64,000 bases of DNA, taken from Aequorivita sp. (GTDB taxonomy: Bacteria > Bacteroidota > Bacteroidia > Flavobacteriales > Flavobacteriaceae). Position 1 is the first letter of the stretch; every line of letters starts with the position of its first letter. A program made the translations under genes and the position numbers. The stretch is taken from the NCBI GenBank assembly GCA_024637015.1, contig JAGXGE010000030.1, positions 1 through 64,000 on the forward strand, in the 5' to 3' direction. Below, one piece after another: positions 27,176 through 33,447 of the stretch. The notes beneath the pieces are model-generated. The model was not told the DNA's origin and did not search any database. It worked only from the letters and a program-made list of their open reading frames with translations.

Positions 27176-28492
27176 ATGGCAACAATAAAATACTTCACAA
27201 AAGGAGCCGGAAACCCCAGTACAATTCATTTAAGATTGGTACACGGCCGTAAATTCGACTTTACAAAATCTACTCAGCTTTTAATTGATCCTAAGTACTG
27301 GAATAATAAAAAAGGATTGGTTAAACAGATAGCGGACTTTCCCGATAAGGTAAACGTACAAAATGACCTCAACGATTTAAGGAGCCATATTTTAAATGTT
27401 TTCAATGATAGTTATACCTCCGGCCAGTTAATTAATAGTGATTGGCTAAAAAGTACAATAGAGAGCTTTTTTAATCAAAATGAGAATGTAGATTTTAACT
27501 ATATAGTTGACTACGGAAATTATTTTGTAAAGAATTTAAAAAACTCAATTCAGTCAAACGGTAAAATTGGGGTAACTCCGGCAACCTCAAAAAAATATCA
27601 AACCATAGTAAATAAATTAAAAGAGTTTGAAACCTATAAGAAAAAACGTTTAAAGGTTACAGATATTAATTTGGCTTTTCATAAAGATTTTATTTATTTC
27701 CTTCACGATATACAGTTACTCAGCTACAATACAACCGGGCGTTATTTGAAATTTGTAAAAACTATTGTGAAAAGTGCTAAAGGTTACGGCCTAAAAATTA
27801 GTGAGGATATTGATAAAAAGGAATTTAGGCAACCGAAGGAACCCACGACCTTTATAACACTTTCAGAAAGTGAAATCGAAACTATTTTTAAACACGACTT
27901 TAGTAAAACGCCTTATTTAGAAAACGCCCGGAATTGGTTAATAATTGGCGTATGGACCGGAGCACGTGTAAGTGATTTATTGAAATTTACAGTTGGAAAT
28001 ATACACAATGGCTTTATAGAATATACGGCTAAAAAAACCGGACAAAAAATTGTCCTCCCTTTACACTCACAAGTAATTGAGATTTTGAACAACCTCAACG
28101 GCCAATTTCCACGACCTATTTCAGACCAAAGGTTTAACGATTATATAAAATTAGTATGTAAAGACGTTGAACTAAAAGAGCTTGTTAATGGTGCAAAAAA
28201 GAAAAAATTGAAACCGAAAGTTTATCGGAAAGTAAAGGGGGAATATGAAAAATGGGAATTGGTAAGTAGTCATATTTGCCGGAGATCTTTTGCAACAAAC
28301 CATTACGGCAAATTACCCACTCCGGTATTAATGGCTATTACAGGCCACACCACAGAAAAAATGTTTTTACAGTACATTGGCAAAACCGCAATGGATAATG
28401 CTGAGGTATTAAATAGCTTTTGGCAAGACCAGGAACACAAAAAGAATAAAACCGCAAAACTGAAATTAATTAAAACCGGAACCAATGAATGA
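27176..28492 (+). CDS. int: Tyrosine recombinase (integrase) of the ssrA element
   Basis: This is a site-specific recombinase, expected to integrate and excise the element at ssrA. The N-terminal arm-binding domain (about residues 1-90) has the IHLRLVHGRKFDFTKSTQLLIDPKYWN pattern of Bacteroidota integrases. A SAM-like core-binding domain covers about 105-210. Catalytic residues are Arg264 (GARVSDL), His366 and Arg369 (HICRRSFATN), His391 (GHTTEKMF) and Tyr400 (LQYIG). At 438 aa it is complete. Its stop overlaps the next small ORF by 8 bases (ATGAATGA). It lies beside the left att repeat. Confidence 0.96.
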   Translation: MATIKYFTKGAGNPSTIHLRLVHGRKFDFTKSTQLLIDPKYWNNKKGLVKQIADFPDKVNVQNDLNDLRSHILNVFNDSYTSGQLINSDWLKSTIESFFNQNENVDFNYIVDYGNYFVKNLKNSIQSNGKIGVTPATSKKYQTIVNKLKEFETYKKKRLKVTDINLAFHKDFIYFLHDIQLLSYNTTGRYLKFVKTIVKSAKGYGLKISEDIDKKEFRQPKEPTTFITLSESEIETIFKHDFSKTPYLENARNWLIIGVWTGARVSDLLKFTVGNIHNGFIEYTAKKTGQKIVLPLHSQVIEILNNLNGQFPRPISDQRFNDYIKLVCKDVELKELVNGAKKKKLKPKVYRKVKGEYEKWELVSSHICRRSFATNHYGKLPTPVLMAITGHTTEKMFLQYIGKTAMDNAEVLNSFWQDQEHKKNKTAKLKLIKTGTNE

Positions 28493-28631
28493 TTTAAACA
28501 ATAAAGGAATTAAAGGTTTAATAAGTACTTTAGAACGTATTGAACGAGAAAAAAAAGAAAAGGAATTAAGATTTTATTTGAAAAATATAGGGGTAAAATT
28601 AAACACTTTCCCAATAATTTATTTAAACTAA
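28485..28631 (+). CDS. 48-aa hypothetical protein overlapping the integrase stop
   Basis: ATG 28485 overlaps the int stop by 8 bases, and the frame ends at TAA 28631. The product is a charged helix (ISTLERIEREKKEKELRFYL) with a short hydrophobic tail. It starts MNDL, as does the next gene. No family is recognised. Translation coupling to int is the main support. Confidence 0.5.
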   Translation: MNDLNNKGIKGLISTLERIEREKKEKELRFYLKNIGVKLNTFPIIYLN

Positions 28632-28652
28632 ATTTTTTAAAAACTGGATACA

Positions 28653-28991
28653 ATGAATGATTTAACCACAATTAGAGGATTTTACGAAACTTATTTAATG
28701 CTTTTACCCCAGTACGAAACCCAAAAGGAATGTTTTGATTTTCTTAATGCTGAGGTTAAAAAAATCAATGGCGAAAAAATGTTTTTCAATTTATGTGATT
28801 TTCAAATTCGTACCATTGGAAAAGGATTGGAAACAATACCGGACTTTTGCAAAACGTATTTTAATTTATTGCCGTATTTCCCGAGCGCAAAAGAATGTTT
28901 TGAATATCTACACGGAATTTCAGAAACGAGGGCAGAAAACGCCCTATTTTTAGATTATCGGGATTTTAAAGAGCGCACTTGGAGTGCATAA
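28653..28991 (+). CDS. 112-aa protein made of two tandem repeats
   Basis: The protein is an internal duplication. The first unit has YETYLMLLPQYETQKECFDFL (residues 11-31) and the second CKTYFNLLPYFPSAKECFEYL (66-86), sharing TYxxLLP....KECFxxL; each is followed by a similar EKMFFNLCDFQIRT / ENALFLDYRDFKERT tail. No signal peptide or membrane segment is seen. The family is not recognised. It lies in the same direction as int and ends just before the 273/260-aa gene. The repeats could form a small helical binding domain; this is inference. Confidence 0.65.
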   Translation: MNDLTTIRGFYETYLMLLPQYETQKECFDFLNAEVKKINGEKMFFNLCDFQIRTIGKGLETIPDFCKTYFNLLPYFPSAKECFEYLHGISETRAENALFLDYRDFKERTWSA

Positions 28992-29022
28992 AGTTTTAAT
29001 TGTTCAAAATGATTTAGGCAAA

Positions 29023-29805
29023 ATGGCAAATAATGAGATTAGAAATAAATTTTTTGATCTACTCAACAATAGAATTAATTTAAAAGTTGCTGAGGATTAT
29101 AAAAATAGCATAGTTGAAAACGCATTATATAAATATGCAGTTGACAATAACGCCCGGATTAACTTTTTAGAAACTTTAAAAGAGTACGATATTTTGCCAC
29201 ATTGGAACCCCTATACAATAAAGGGGGTTCATTTTGAAAATGGAACTTGTGAATTAATAGAAAGTGAAATTAATGAGCTATTAAATGAATACCGGGTTAA
29301 TCTTTCTAATAATGATTTTGGGGAATTTCAAAACGAACTGGATAAAGAAAAACCGTTAGGCCTAAAAAGTTACTTTCGTTTGATAATGGCCGTTAATGAT
29401 TGTTTGGAAATACAAATAATCAATGAAATGATTAGGGAGCTTCGAGTAAACCAAACCGCCCTTAAAACCCCCGAAAAGAATTTTAACCGTATTGTATTTG
29501 AAACTTCGGAAAGTGAATGTTTTTTCAACTTCTTAATTTCTGAATGGATTGTAAAAGAAGAAAATAAAAAAACGGCAATTAGTTTTATTTTTAGGGAAAT
29601 GTGGTATAAGAATACCGATAGTGAACTAAAGTATAAGATCGTATGTACCTCAACGAGATTTGCGGAATATTGGAATAAAGAATACAAAGAAATTTTTGAA
29701 AAACTGGATCCAAAAAATCCAAAGTTTAAAAATGACTTTACGAATACATATTATAGAACTTCATTTAATGACTATTTAAAAAGTTTTGATAGTAGGGAGC
29801 AATAG
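29023..29805 (+). CDS. Unrecognised 260-aa protein of the ssrA element
   Basis: The product is a polar protein rich in Asn, Glu and Lys and mostly helical in appearance, with no signal peptide or membrane segment. Recognisable stretches such as EYDILPHWNPYTIKGVHFENG and SESECFFNFLISEWIVKEE do not point to a known family. I chose ATG 29023. A GTG at 28984 would extend it by 13 residues and overlap the previous gene by 8 bases, which is also possible. A 13-mer TGTTCAAAATGAT lies just before it. It ends 79 bases before the HTH gene. Confidence 0.65.
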   Translation: MANNEIRNKFFDLLNNRINLKVAEDYKNSIVENALYKYAVDNNARINFLETLKEYDILPHWNPYTIKGVHFENGTCELIESEINELLNEYRVNLSNNDFGEFQNELDKEKPLGLKSYFRLIMAVNDCLEIQIINEMIRELRVNQTALKTPEKNFNRIVFETSESECFFNFLISEWIVKEENKKTAISFIFREMWYKNTDSELKYKIVCTSTRFAEYWNKEYKEIFEKLDPKNPKFKNDFTNTYYRTSFNDYLKSFDSREQ

Positions 29806-29817
29806 GAGATTAAAAAC

Positions 29818-29861
29818 CCCTATTTGTCGCCTATTGTCGCCTATTTGCTAAAATACATTTG
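29818..29861 (+). promoter_or_regulatory. Repeats and promoter ahead of the HTH gene
   Basis: Near-tandem copies CCTATTTGTCG, CCTATTGTCG and CCTATTTGC (about 29819-29848) cover the expected -33 region. They are followed by an exact -7 box TACATTTG (29854-29861), with TTG 29834-29836 standing 17 bases ahead of it. The repeats are placed as an operator for a regulator, perhaps the HTH protein itself. Confidence 0.5.
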
Positions 29862-29883
29862 TCCAAACATTAAATACTTTGTT

Positions 29884-30165
29884 ATGGACAATACAACATT
29901 AGTAACTGGAACTACTCCCGAAAAATTAACTGAAAACATTCTACAAGGGGTAAGGAAAGAAATTGAAGATTTAAAACAATACTTTCAACCAAAAGAGCCG
30001 GACGATCTTTTAACACGCAAAGAAACAAGTGAGCTATTAAAAATTTCCCTTGTTTGTTTACACGACTGGTGCAACAAGGGAATACTTAAACACTACAAAA
30101 TAGGGAACCGTACGTATTTCAAACGGAAAGAGATCAACGAGGTATTGTGTAATTCAAATAAATAG
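29884..30165 (+). CDS. HTH protein of the excisionase (HTH_17) type
   Basis: A 93-aa DNA-binding protein. After a helical lead of about 40 residues it has LLTRKETSELLKISLVCLHDWCNKGILKHYKIGNRTYFKRKEINEVL, which is a MerR-like/HTH_17 winged HTH as in excisionases and AlpA-type activators. ATG 29884 was chosen over the upstream TTG because a -7 box lies at 29854-29861. In small integrative elements such proteins direct excision or control the int or rep promoter. Which role applies here cannot be told from the sequence. Confidence 0.8.
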   Translation: MDNTTLVTGTTPEKLTENILQGVRKEIEDLKQYFQPKEPDDLLTRKETSELLKISLVCLHDWCNKGILKHYKIGNRTYFKRKEINEVLCNSNK

Positions 30166-30169
30166 AGTT

Positions 30170-30652
30170 ATGCAAACCGGCAATTTGAGATATTTCCGGG
30201 GGATCTATGCCCTCAAAAAAAGTACTGGCGAAAATCCTATAAAGGAATTTGAGTTGATCAATACCGATATTCTAAAGGATTGTAAACTATTCACAAATAT
30301 AGTCCGTATTGAAAATGATAATGGTTACCACGACCGGAGCCGTTATTTTGAATACTGGCTATTCCTAAGAAACGAAACCAACTGGAAACGGTGCTATAAG
30401 TCCGGCCTTGCCAAAACTCAAAATGATTTTGTATTTGAGGGTAATTTTTCGCGGCCGGTAATACTGGATCAAAAGACGGCCAAAGGCAAAGATTTTGAAA
30501 ATCCTCAGCATTTTATTATTGCTCAGTCAATAAACACCTGGAATACTTTTGTACTGGATATATTCCCGAACTTTTACCCAGTCCAAAAGAAACTGCAAAC
30601 TGCAATACTCAAAGAACATAACTACTTACTAAGAATAAAAAAGGGAGCCTAA
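30170..30652 (+). CDS. Unrecognised 160-aa protein of the ssrA element
   Basis: It starts 4 bases after the HTH gene, so the two are probably co-transcribed. The protein looks like a mixed alpha/beta globular domain (YHDRSRYFEYWLFLRNETNWKRC, AQSINTWNTFVLDIFPNFYP), without a signal peptide or membrane segment. I do not recognise a family. A hairpin overlaps its stop codon. Roles such as modulation of replication or host interference are possible but unsupported. Confidence 0.65.
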   Translation: MQTGNLRYFRGIYALKKSTGENPIKEFELINTDILKDCKLFTNIVRIENDNGYHDRSRYFEYWLFLRNETNWKRCYKSGLAKTQNDFVFEGNFSRPVILDQKTAKGKDFENPQHFIIAQSINTWNTFVLDIFPNFYPVQKKLQTAILKEHNYLLRIKKGA

Positions 30653-30662
30653 AACAGCTCCC
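30643..30662 (+). terminator. Hairpin at the end of the 160-aa gene
   Basis: GGGAGC (30643-30648) / GCTCCC (30657-30662) with an 8-base loop overlaps the stop codon. It has an A-run before it and no T-run after it (TAATTTG), so it may be a weak or minus-strand-directed terminator. Confidence 0.4.
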
Positions 30663-30684
30663 TAATTTGTTCAAAATGATTGTA

Positions 30685-30700
30685 CAAACTGGCAAGTTTG
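30685..30700 (+). promoter_or_regulatory. Palindrome at the rep-like promoter
   Basis: CAAACT-ggca-AGTTTG is a perfect inverted repeat. Its right arm supplies a TTTG that fits a -33 element; a -7-like TACAATTT starts 17 bases later (30717), just before the ATG at 30725. A bound repressor would block the promoter of the Rep-like gene. Confidence 0.45.
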
Positions 30701-30724
30701 ATACAGTCACAAAGATACAATTTA

Positions 30725-31333
30725 ATGGAAGAAACAAAACAATATAGATTTAGTATTTATATTAATCAAAGAGCAATTAAACAATTTTTAGAAATCAATA
30801 ATTACCCTTTGGAATATATGACTTATGAGAAAATTTGTATTTTATCATTTTTGGCAGATAGTTTTAAAGAAACAAATACCGGACTTAAAAAAAAGAAGAT
30901 TAAGGGGAAAATGTATTTATACTTTTCGGATAAATTGATTTGTGATAATTGTATTTTTTTGTCAATCAAAAAAAGAACTGTAAAATTACGTATTTCTGAA
31001 TTAGTGGGATTGGAATTTGTAGAACGAATAGTTATAAATAACCGCCGGTATCTAAGGCTTTCCGATAGCTTCACAGAATTATGCGAGTCTAATAACTCCT
31101 GGCTTACACCCCTTCAGTTTTTAATGAAATTTAAACCTAATTTCTTTAAAAGTCTTAAAAGTGAATTTGAGCCACATTTGGATAATTTTAAAGATTTAAC
31201 AGAACGTTTTAATGATAGTTACAATATAAAAGGAAAAGAATATGATTGTGATAAAATCTATTATGAATTGAGCTCATATTTGGGAAAATGTTTAACTAAT
31301 AGAAATAAAGGTATGCAAGGGGGTGCATACTAA
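30725..31333 (+). CDS. Winged-helix protein, putative replication initiator
   Basis: A 202-aa protein with a winged-helix look over residues 25-115. A helical start (MTYEKICILSFLADSF) is followed by a strand pair (KMYLYFSDKLICDNCIFLSI), a recognition-like helix (KKRTVKLRISELVGLEFVERI) and a wing (INNRRYLRLSDSF). This order is seen in initiator and HTH_36-type proteins of mobile elements. The C-terminal 90 residues are unassigned. Its last codons and stop are part of an iteron array, which is the main reason to suspect a Rep role. I chose ATG 30725; a TTG at 30680 would extend it through the operator. Confidence 0.55.
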   Translation: MEETKQYRFSIYINQRAIKQFLEINNYPLEYMTYEKICILSFLADSFKETNTGLKKKKIKGKMYLYFSDKLICDNCIFLSIKKRTVKLRISELVGLEFVERIVINNRRYLRLSDSFTELCESNNSWLTPLQFLMKFKPNFFKSLKSEFEPHLDNFKDLTERFNDSYNIKGKEYDCDKIYYELSSYLGKCLTNRNKGMQGGAY

Positions 31334-31377
31334 GTATGCAAGGGGGTGCATAGTAAGTATGCAAGAATTTGCAACAT
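31311..31377 (+). repeat. Iteron-like array overlapping the Rep-like stop codon
   Basis: Two 23-base units (31311-31333 and 31334-31356) differ at one base, and a third, shorter copy follows (31357-31377). Each full unit contains the inverted repeat TATGCA-agggGG-TGCATA. The first unit encodes the C-terminus KGMQGGAY minus its first residues and includes the TAA stop. The array has the form of replication iterons next to an initiator gene. Confidence 0.75.
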
Positions 31378-31615
31378 ATTATATATATAAGAAATAAAAA
31401 AATAAAATTAGCGAGAATTATAATTCGCCCTCTTTTTAAATTGAATTTAAAAGGGGTATGGGGTAAAAAACTTTGAGTATTGCCGGGCGTGTACATCGCT
31501 ATTATCTTTTCTTTTTACTCACTTGAATATTTTAAAGGGGGGGGTTATATGTTATAAGTAGTATAGAAGAAATGAAAAATAGCTATTATAAACCTCAACT
31601 TATTAGATTTTACTG
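31378..31615. other. AT-rich palindromic region, candidate replication origin
   Basis: After the iterons comes a run of A/T (TATTATATATATAAG). It is followed by a perfect 12-bp palindrome GAATTATAATTC (31415-31426) and a 9-bp inverted repeat TTTTAAATT-g-AATTTAAAA (31434-31452). No gene is seen. An A/T-rich unwinding element beside iterons is the usual origin layout; here it is inference. A run of eight G near 31540 is unexplained. Confidence 0.5.
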
Positions 31616-31638
31616 AAATGTCGGGAAGATGTCGGGAA
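31616..31638 (+). repeat. Right arm-type direct repeat of the element
   Basis: It is identical over 23 bases to 27104-27126, including the two tandem ATGTCGGGAAG units. It lies 57 bases inside the right att repeat. The pair fits arm-type integrase sites on both sides of the attachment core in the excised circle. Confidence 0.8.
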
Positions 31639-31645
31639 AAAGAAA

Positions 31646-31681
31646 AACGCCCTATCTACGAATTACTGTAAATAGGGCGTT
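31646..31681 (-). terminator. Element-supplied terminator for ssrA
   Basis: AACGCCCTAT (31646-31655) pairs with ATAGGGCGTT (31672-31681). On the minus strand the stem ends in GGGCGTTTTTCTTTTT, a T-rich tail, and lies 15 bases after the tmRNA 3' end. It replaces the displaced native terminator at 26925-26946. Confidence 0.8.
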
Positions 31682-31695
31682 CTTATAAATTAATT

Positions 31696-31718
31696 GTGGA
31701 GCCGGAGGGATTCGAACC
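31696..31718 (-). repeat. Right attachment repeat within the functional ssrA
   Basis: These are the 3'-terminal bases of the intact tmRNA gene, matching the left copy at 26955-26977 in 22 of 23 positions. Beyond it the element side reads AATTAATTTA, so the encoded CCA of the left copy is absent here. Confidence 0.88.
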
Positions 31719-32092
31719 CTCGTCCAAACGCGCAATTATACTGCCTTCTACATGCTTAGTTTTCATTTAGGTTTTCGTGGGATTGCCGGTCGAAAACTAC
31801 CAACGCACCCCTTATCTTCACTTGAGCTTCACCCTGCCATCAAAGCACTAACAGAGCTAGGTTTACTTTTACGAAGCCACTATATCAACCGCCGCAAACC
31901 AAGGCCGTTGAGTGACTTCCTGCTTGCCCACCTTGTGGGCCGAGGCACATCCTACTGTAATTCGGATTATGCAGCTAGGGCGTAGTTATTCTCGCCGTTT
32001 AAAAAGTGTGAAATATGATATTAACGAGCTATATCCCAGCGCTCGACATGCTTACAATACAATTAGACCCGCTGTCAAAACCAGTCGGCCCC
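31697..32092 (-). ncRNA. ssrA: Transfer-messenger RNA (tmRNA)
   Basis: tmRNA rescues stalled ribosomes by trans-translation. The minus strand starts GGGGCCGACTGGTTTTGACA (from 32092) and ends GGTTCGAATCC...CGGCTCCA; the acceptor strands GGGGCCG and CGGCTCC pair over 7 bp with one G-U. The tag reading frame at 31996-31967 encodes GENNYALAA followed by TAA, which is the typical Bacteroidota tag. About 396 nt is a normal size. A -7 box (TATCTTTG, minus strand 32156-32149) lies upstream. The 3' end has been rebuilt by the integrated element and does not encode CCA. Confidence 0.95.
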
Positions 32093-32148
32093 TTTATTCA
32101 GTTGTCAGTTATCGGTTATCAGTTAGCCTACAACTTCTATAGAGCGGG

Positions 32149-32156
32149 CAAAGATA
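32149..32156 (-). promoter_or_regulatory. ssrA promoter -7 box
   Basis: On the minus strand this reads TATCTTTG, an exact TAnnTTTG match, 57 bases before the mature tmRNA 5' end. The interval would be a processed leader. Confidence 0.55.
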
Positions 32157-32168
32157 CATGAAAAACCC

Positions 32169-32176
32169 TATCTTTG
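32169..32176 (+). promoter_or_regulatory. -7 box of the AlaDH/LYS1-like gene
   Basis: TATCTTTG on the plus strand matches TAnnTTTG exactly and lies 33 bases before ATG 32209. It argues against the longer reading frame that starts at 32158. It is back to back with the ssrA box. Confidence 0.6.
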
Positions 32177-32208
32177 CCACCCTAATAATTACTCAAAAAG
32201 CATACCAA

Positions 32209-33423
32209 ATGCCTATAACCTTTGCCATCATCAAAGAACGCAAAAACCCACCAGATCGTCGGGTGGTTTTTTCGCCGGAAAAGTGCCAAGAAGTCATAAA
32301 GCAATTTCCCGATGCGAGGATAATTGTAGAATCTTCCGATATCCGCATTTTTTCTGATGAGGCTTATGCTAAAGCAGGTTTTGAAGTGTTGGATGATGTT
32401 TCTGAAGCAGACATAATGCTGGGTGTAAAGGAAGTGCCGGTAGATGCTCTAATTCCGAACAAAAAATACTTTTACTTTAGCCATACCATTAAAAAACAGC
32501 CTTACAACCGAAAGCTATTAAAGGCAATGCTCAACAAAAATATTGAAATGTTTGATCACGAAACTATCGTGAATGTAGAGAATCACAGGCTGATTGGTTT
32601 TGGGTATTACGCAGGCTTGGTGGGCGCTTATAATGGTTTTAGGGAATTGGGTTTGCGCGATCAGCTGTTCACGCTTCCAAAAGTAGAAACCCTTTCCGAC
32701 CTGAAAGCTGTAAAAGCAGAATTGGATAAAATAACACTTCCAAATATAAATATTATTCTTTCGGGAACGGGGAAAGTTACGAGAGGAGCAAAGGAGATTT
32801 TGGATCACTTGAAAATCCGCGAAGTTAACGATGCCGATTACCTTTCTAAAAATTACAATGAGCCCGTTTATTGTCTGATTGACGTTTCTGAATACAATAA
32901 ACACAAAGACGGTGGCGAATTTGTCAAAGAAGAATTCTACAACGACCCATCTGATTACGAAAGTGATTTTATGAAATACGCCAAGGTGAGCGATATGTTT
33001 ATTACGGGCCATTTCTACGGAAACGGTGCGCCCTATATTTTCACTAGGGAGGACGCCAAAAGTCCTGACTTTAAAATAAGTTTAGTAGCCGATATTTCTT
33101 GTGATGTAGATGGTCCCGTAGCTTGCACGCTACGTGCTTCCACAGTTGCAAATCCTTTTTACGGTTACGACCGAAAGACTGAAAGCGAAACCGCTTTTGA
33201 TGCTCCTGGGGCAATAGCTGTAATGGCGGTAGATAACTTGCCCTGCGAACTTCCCAAAGATGCCAGCGAGGGTTTTGGCGATATGTTTTTGGAAAATGTA
33301 ATTCCCGCTTTTTTTAATGGCGATAAGGATGGAATACTGCATCGTGCCCAAATAACTACAAAGGAAGGAAAATTGACTCCCAGATTTGCATATCTACAGG
33401 ATTATGTTGAAATTGCCGACTAG
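32209..33423 (+). CDS. NAD(P)-dependent dehydrogenase of the AlaDH/PNT family (LYS1-like)
   Basis: A 404-aa cytoplasmic oxidoreductase. The N-terminal half matches the alanine dehydrogenase / saccharopine dehydrogenase fold (FAIIKERKNPPDRRVVFSPEKC, VKEVPVDALIPNKKYFYFSHTIKKQPYNRKLL, LIGFGYYAGLVGAYNGFR). The second half has the nucleotide-binding stretch IILSGTGKVTRGAKEIL and DISCDVDGPV. HTIKKQ and the overall length fit the lysine-forming saccharopine dehydrogenase-like group better than true alanine dehydrogenase, but the substrate cannot be assigned. ATG 32209 was chosen from the promoter position. It precedes an SDR gene by 24 bases. Confidence 0.78.
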   Translation: MPITFAIIKERKNPPDRRVVFSPEKCQEVIKQFPDARIIVESSDIRIFSDEAYAKAGFEVLDDVSEADIMLGVKEVPVDALIPNKKYFYFSHTIKKQPYNRKLLKAMLNKNIEMFDHETIVNVENHRLIGFGYYAGLVGAYNGFRELGLRDQLFTLPKVETLSDLKAVKAELDKITLPNINIILSGTGKVTRGAKEILDHLKIREVNDADYLSKNYNEPVYCLIDVSEYNKHKDGGEFVKEEFYNDPSDYESDFMKYAKVSDMFITGHFYGNGAPYIFTREDAKSPDFKISLVADISCDVDGPVACTLRASTVANPFYGYDRKTESETAFDAPGAIAVMAVDNLPCELPKDASEGFGDMFLENVIPAFFNGDKDGILHRAQITTKEGKLTPRFAYLQDYVEIAD

Positions 33424-33447
33424 CAAATTAACTTTTTGTTAACAACC

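Larger units (their letters stand above)
26955..31718. mobile_element. Small integrative element inserted in the 3' end of ssrA
   Basis: The element is bounded by 23-bp att repeats with cores 4741 bp apart. It contains identical 23-bp arm-type repeats near both ends, a tyrosine integrase, five or six further small genes on the same strand, a HTH protein of excisionase type, a winged-helix Rep-like protein, iterons and an AT-rich palindromic region. No relaxase, coupling ATPase, portal, terminase or capsid gene is recognisable. The sequence looks more AT-rich than its flanks. The layout resembles phage satellites or cryptic integrative plasmids more than a decayed prophage. Confidence 0.85.

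Noticed and set aside
30725-31333. Toxin or anti-phage role for the 202-aa protein
   Set aside because: There is no catalytic motif or antitoxin partner; the winged-helix look and the iterons fit replication or control better.
27104-31638. Arm repeats as ends of an insertion sequence
   Set aside because: They are direct, not inverted, and a tyrosine integrase with att repeats explains the structure; no transposase is present.
31752-32142. Open frames of 76-77 codons on the plus strand
   Set aside because: They lie fully within the tmRNA gene on the other strand.
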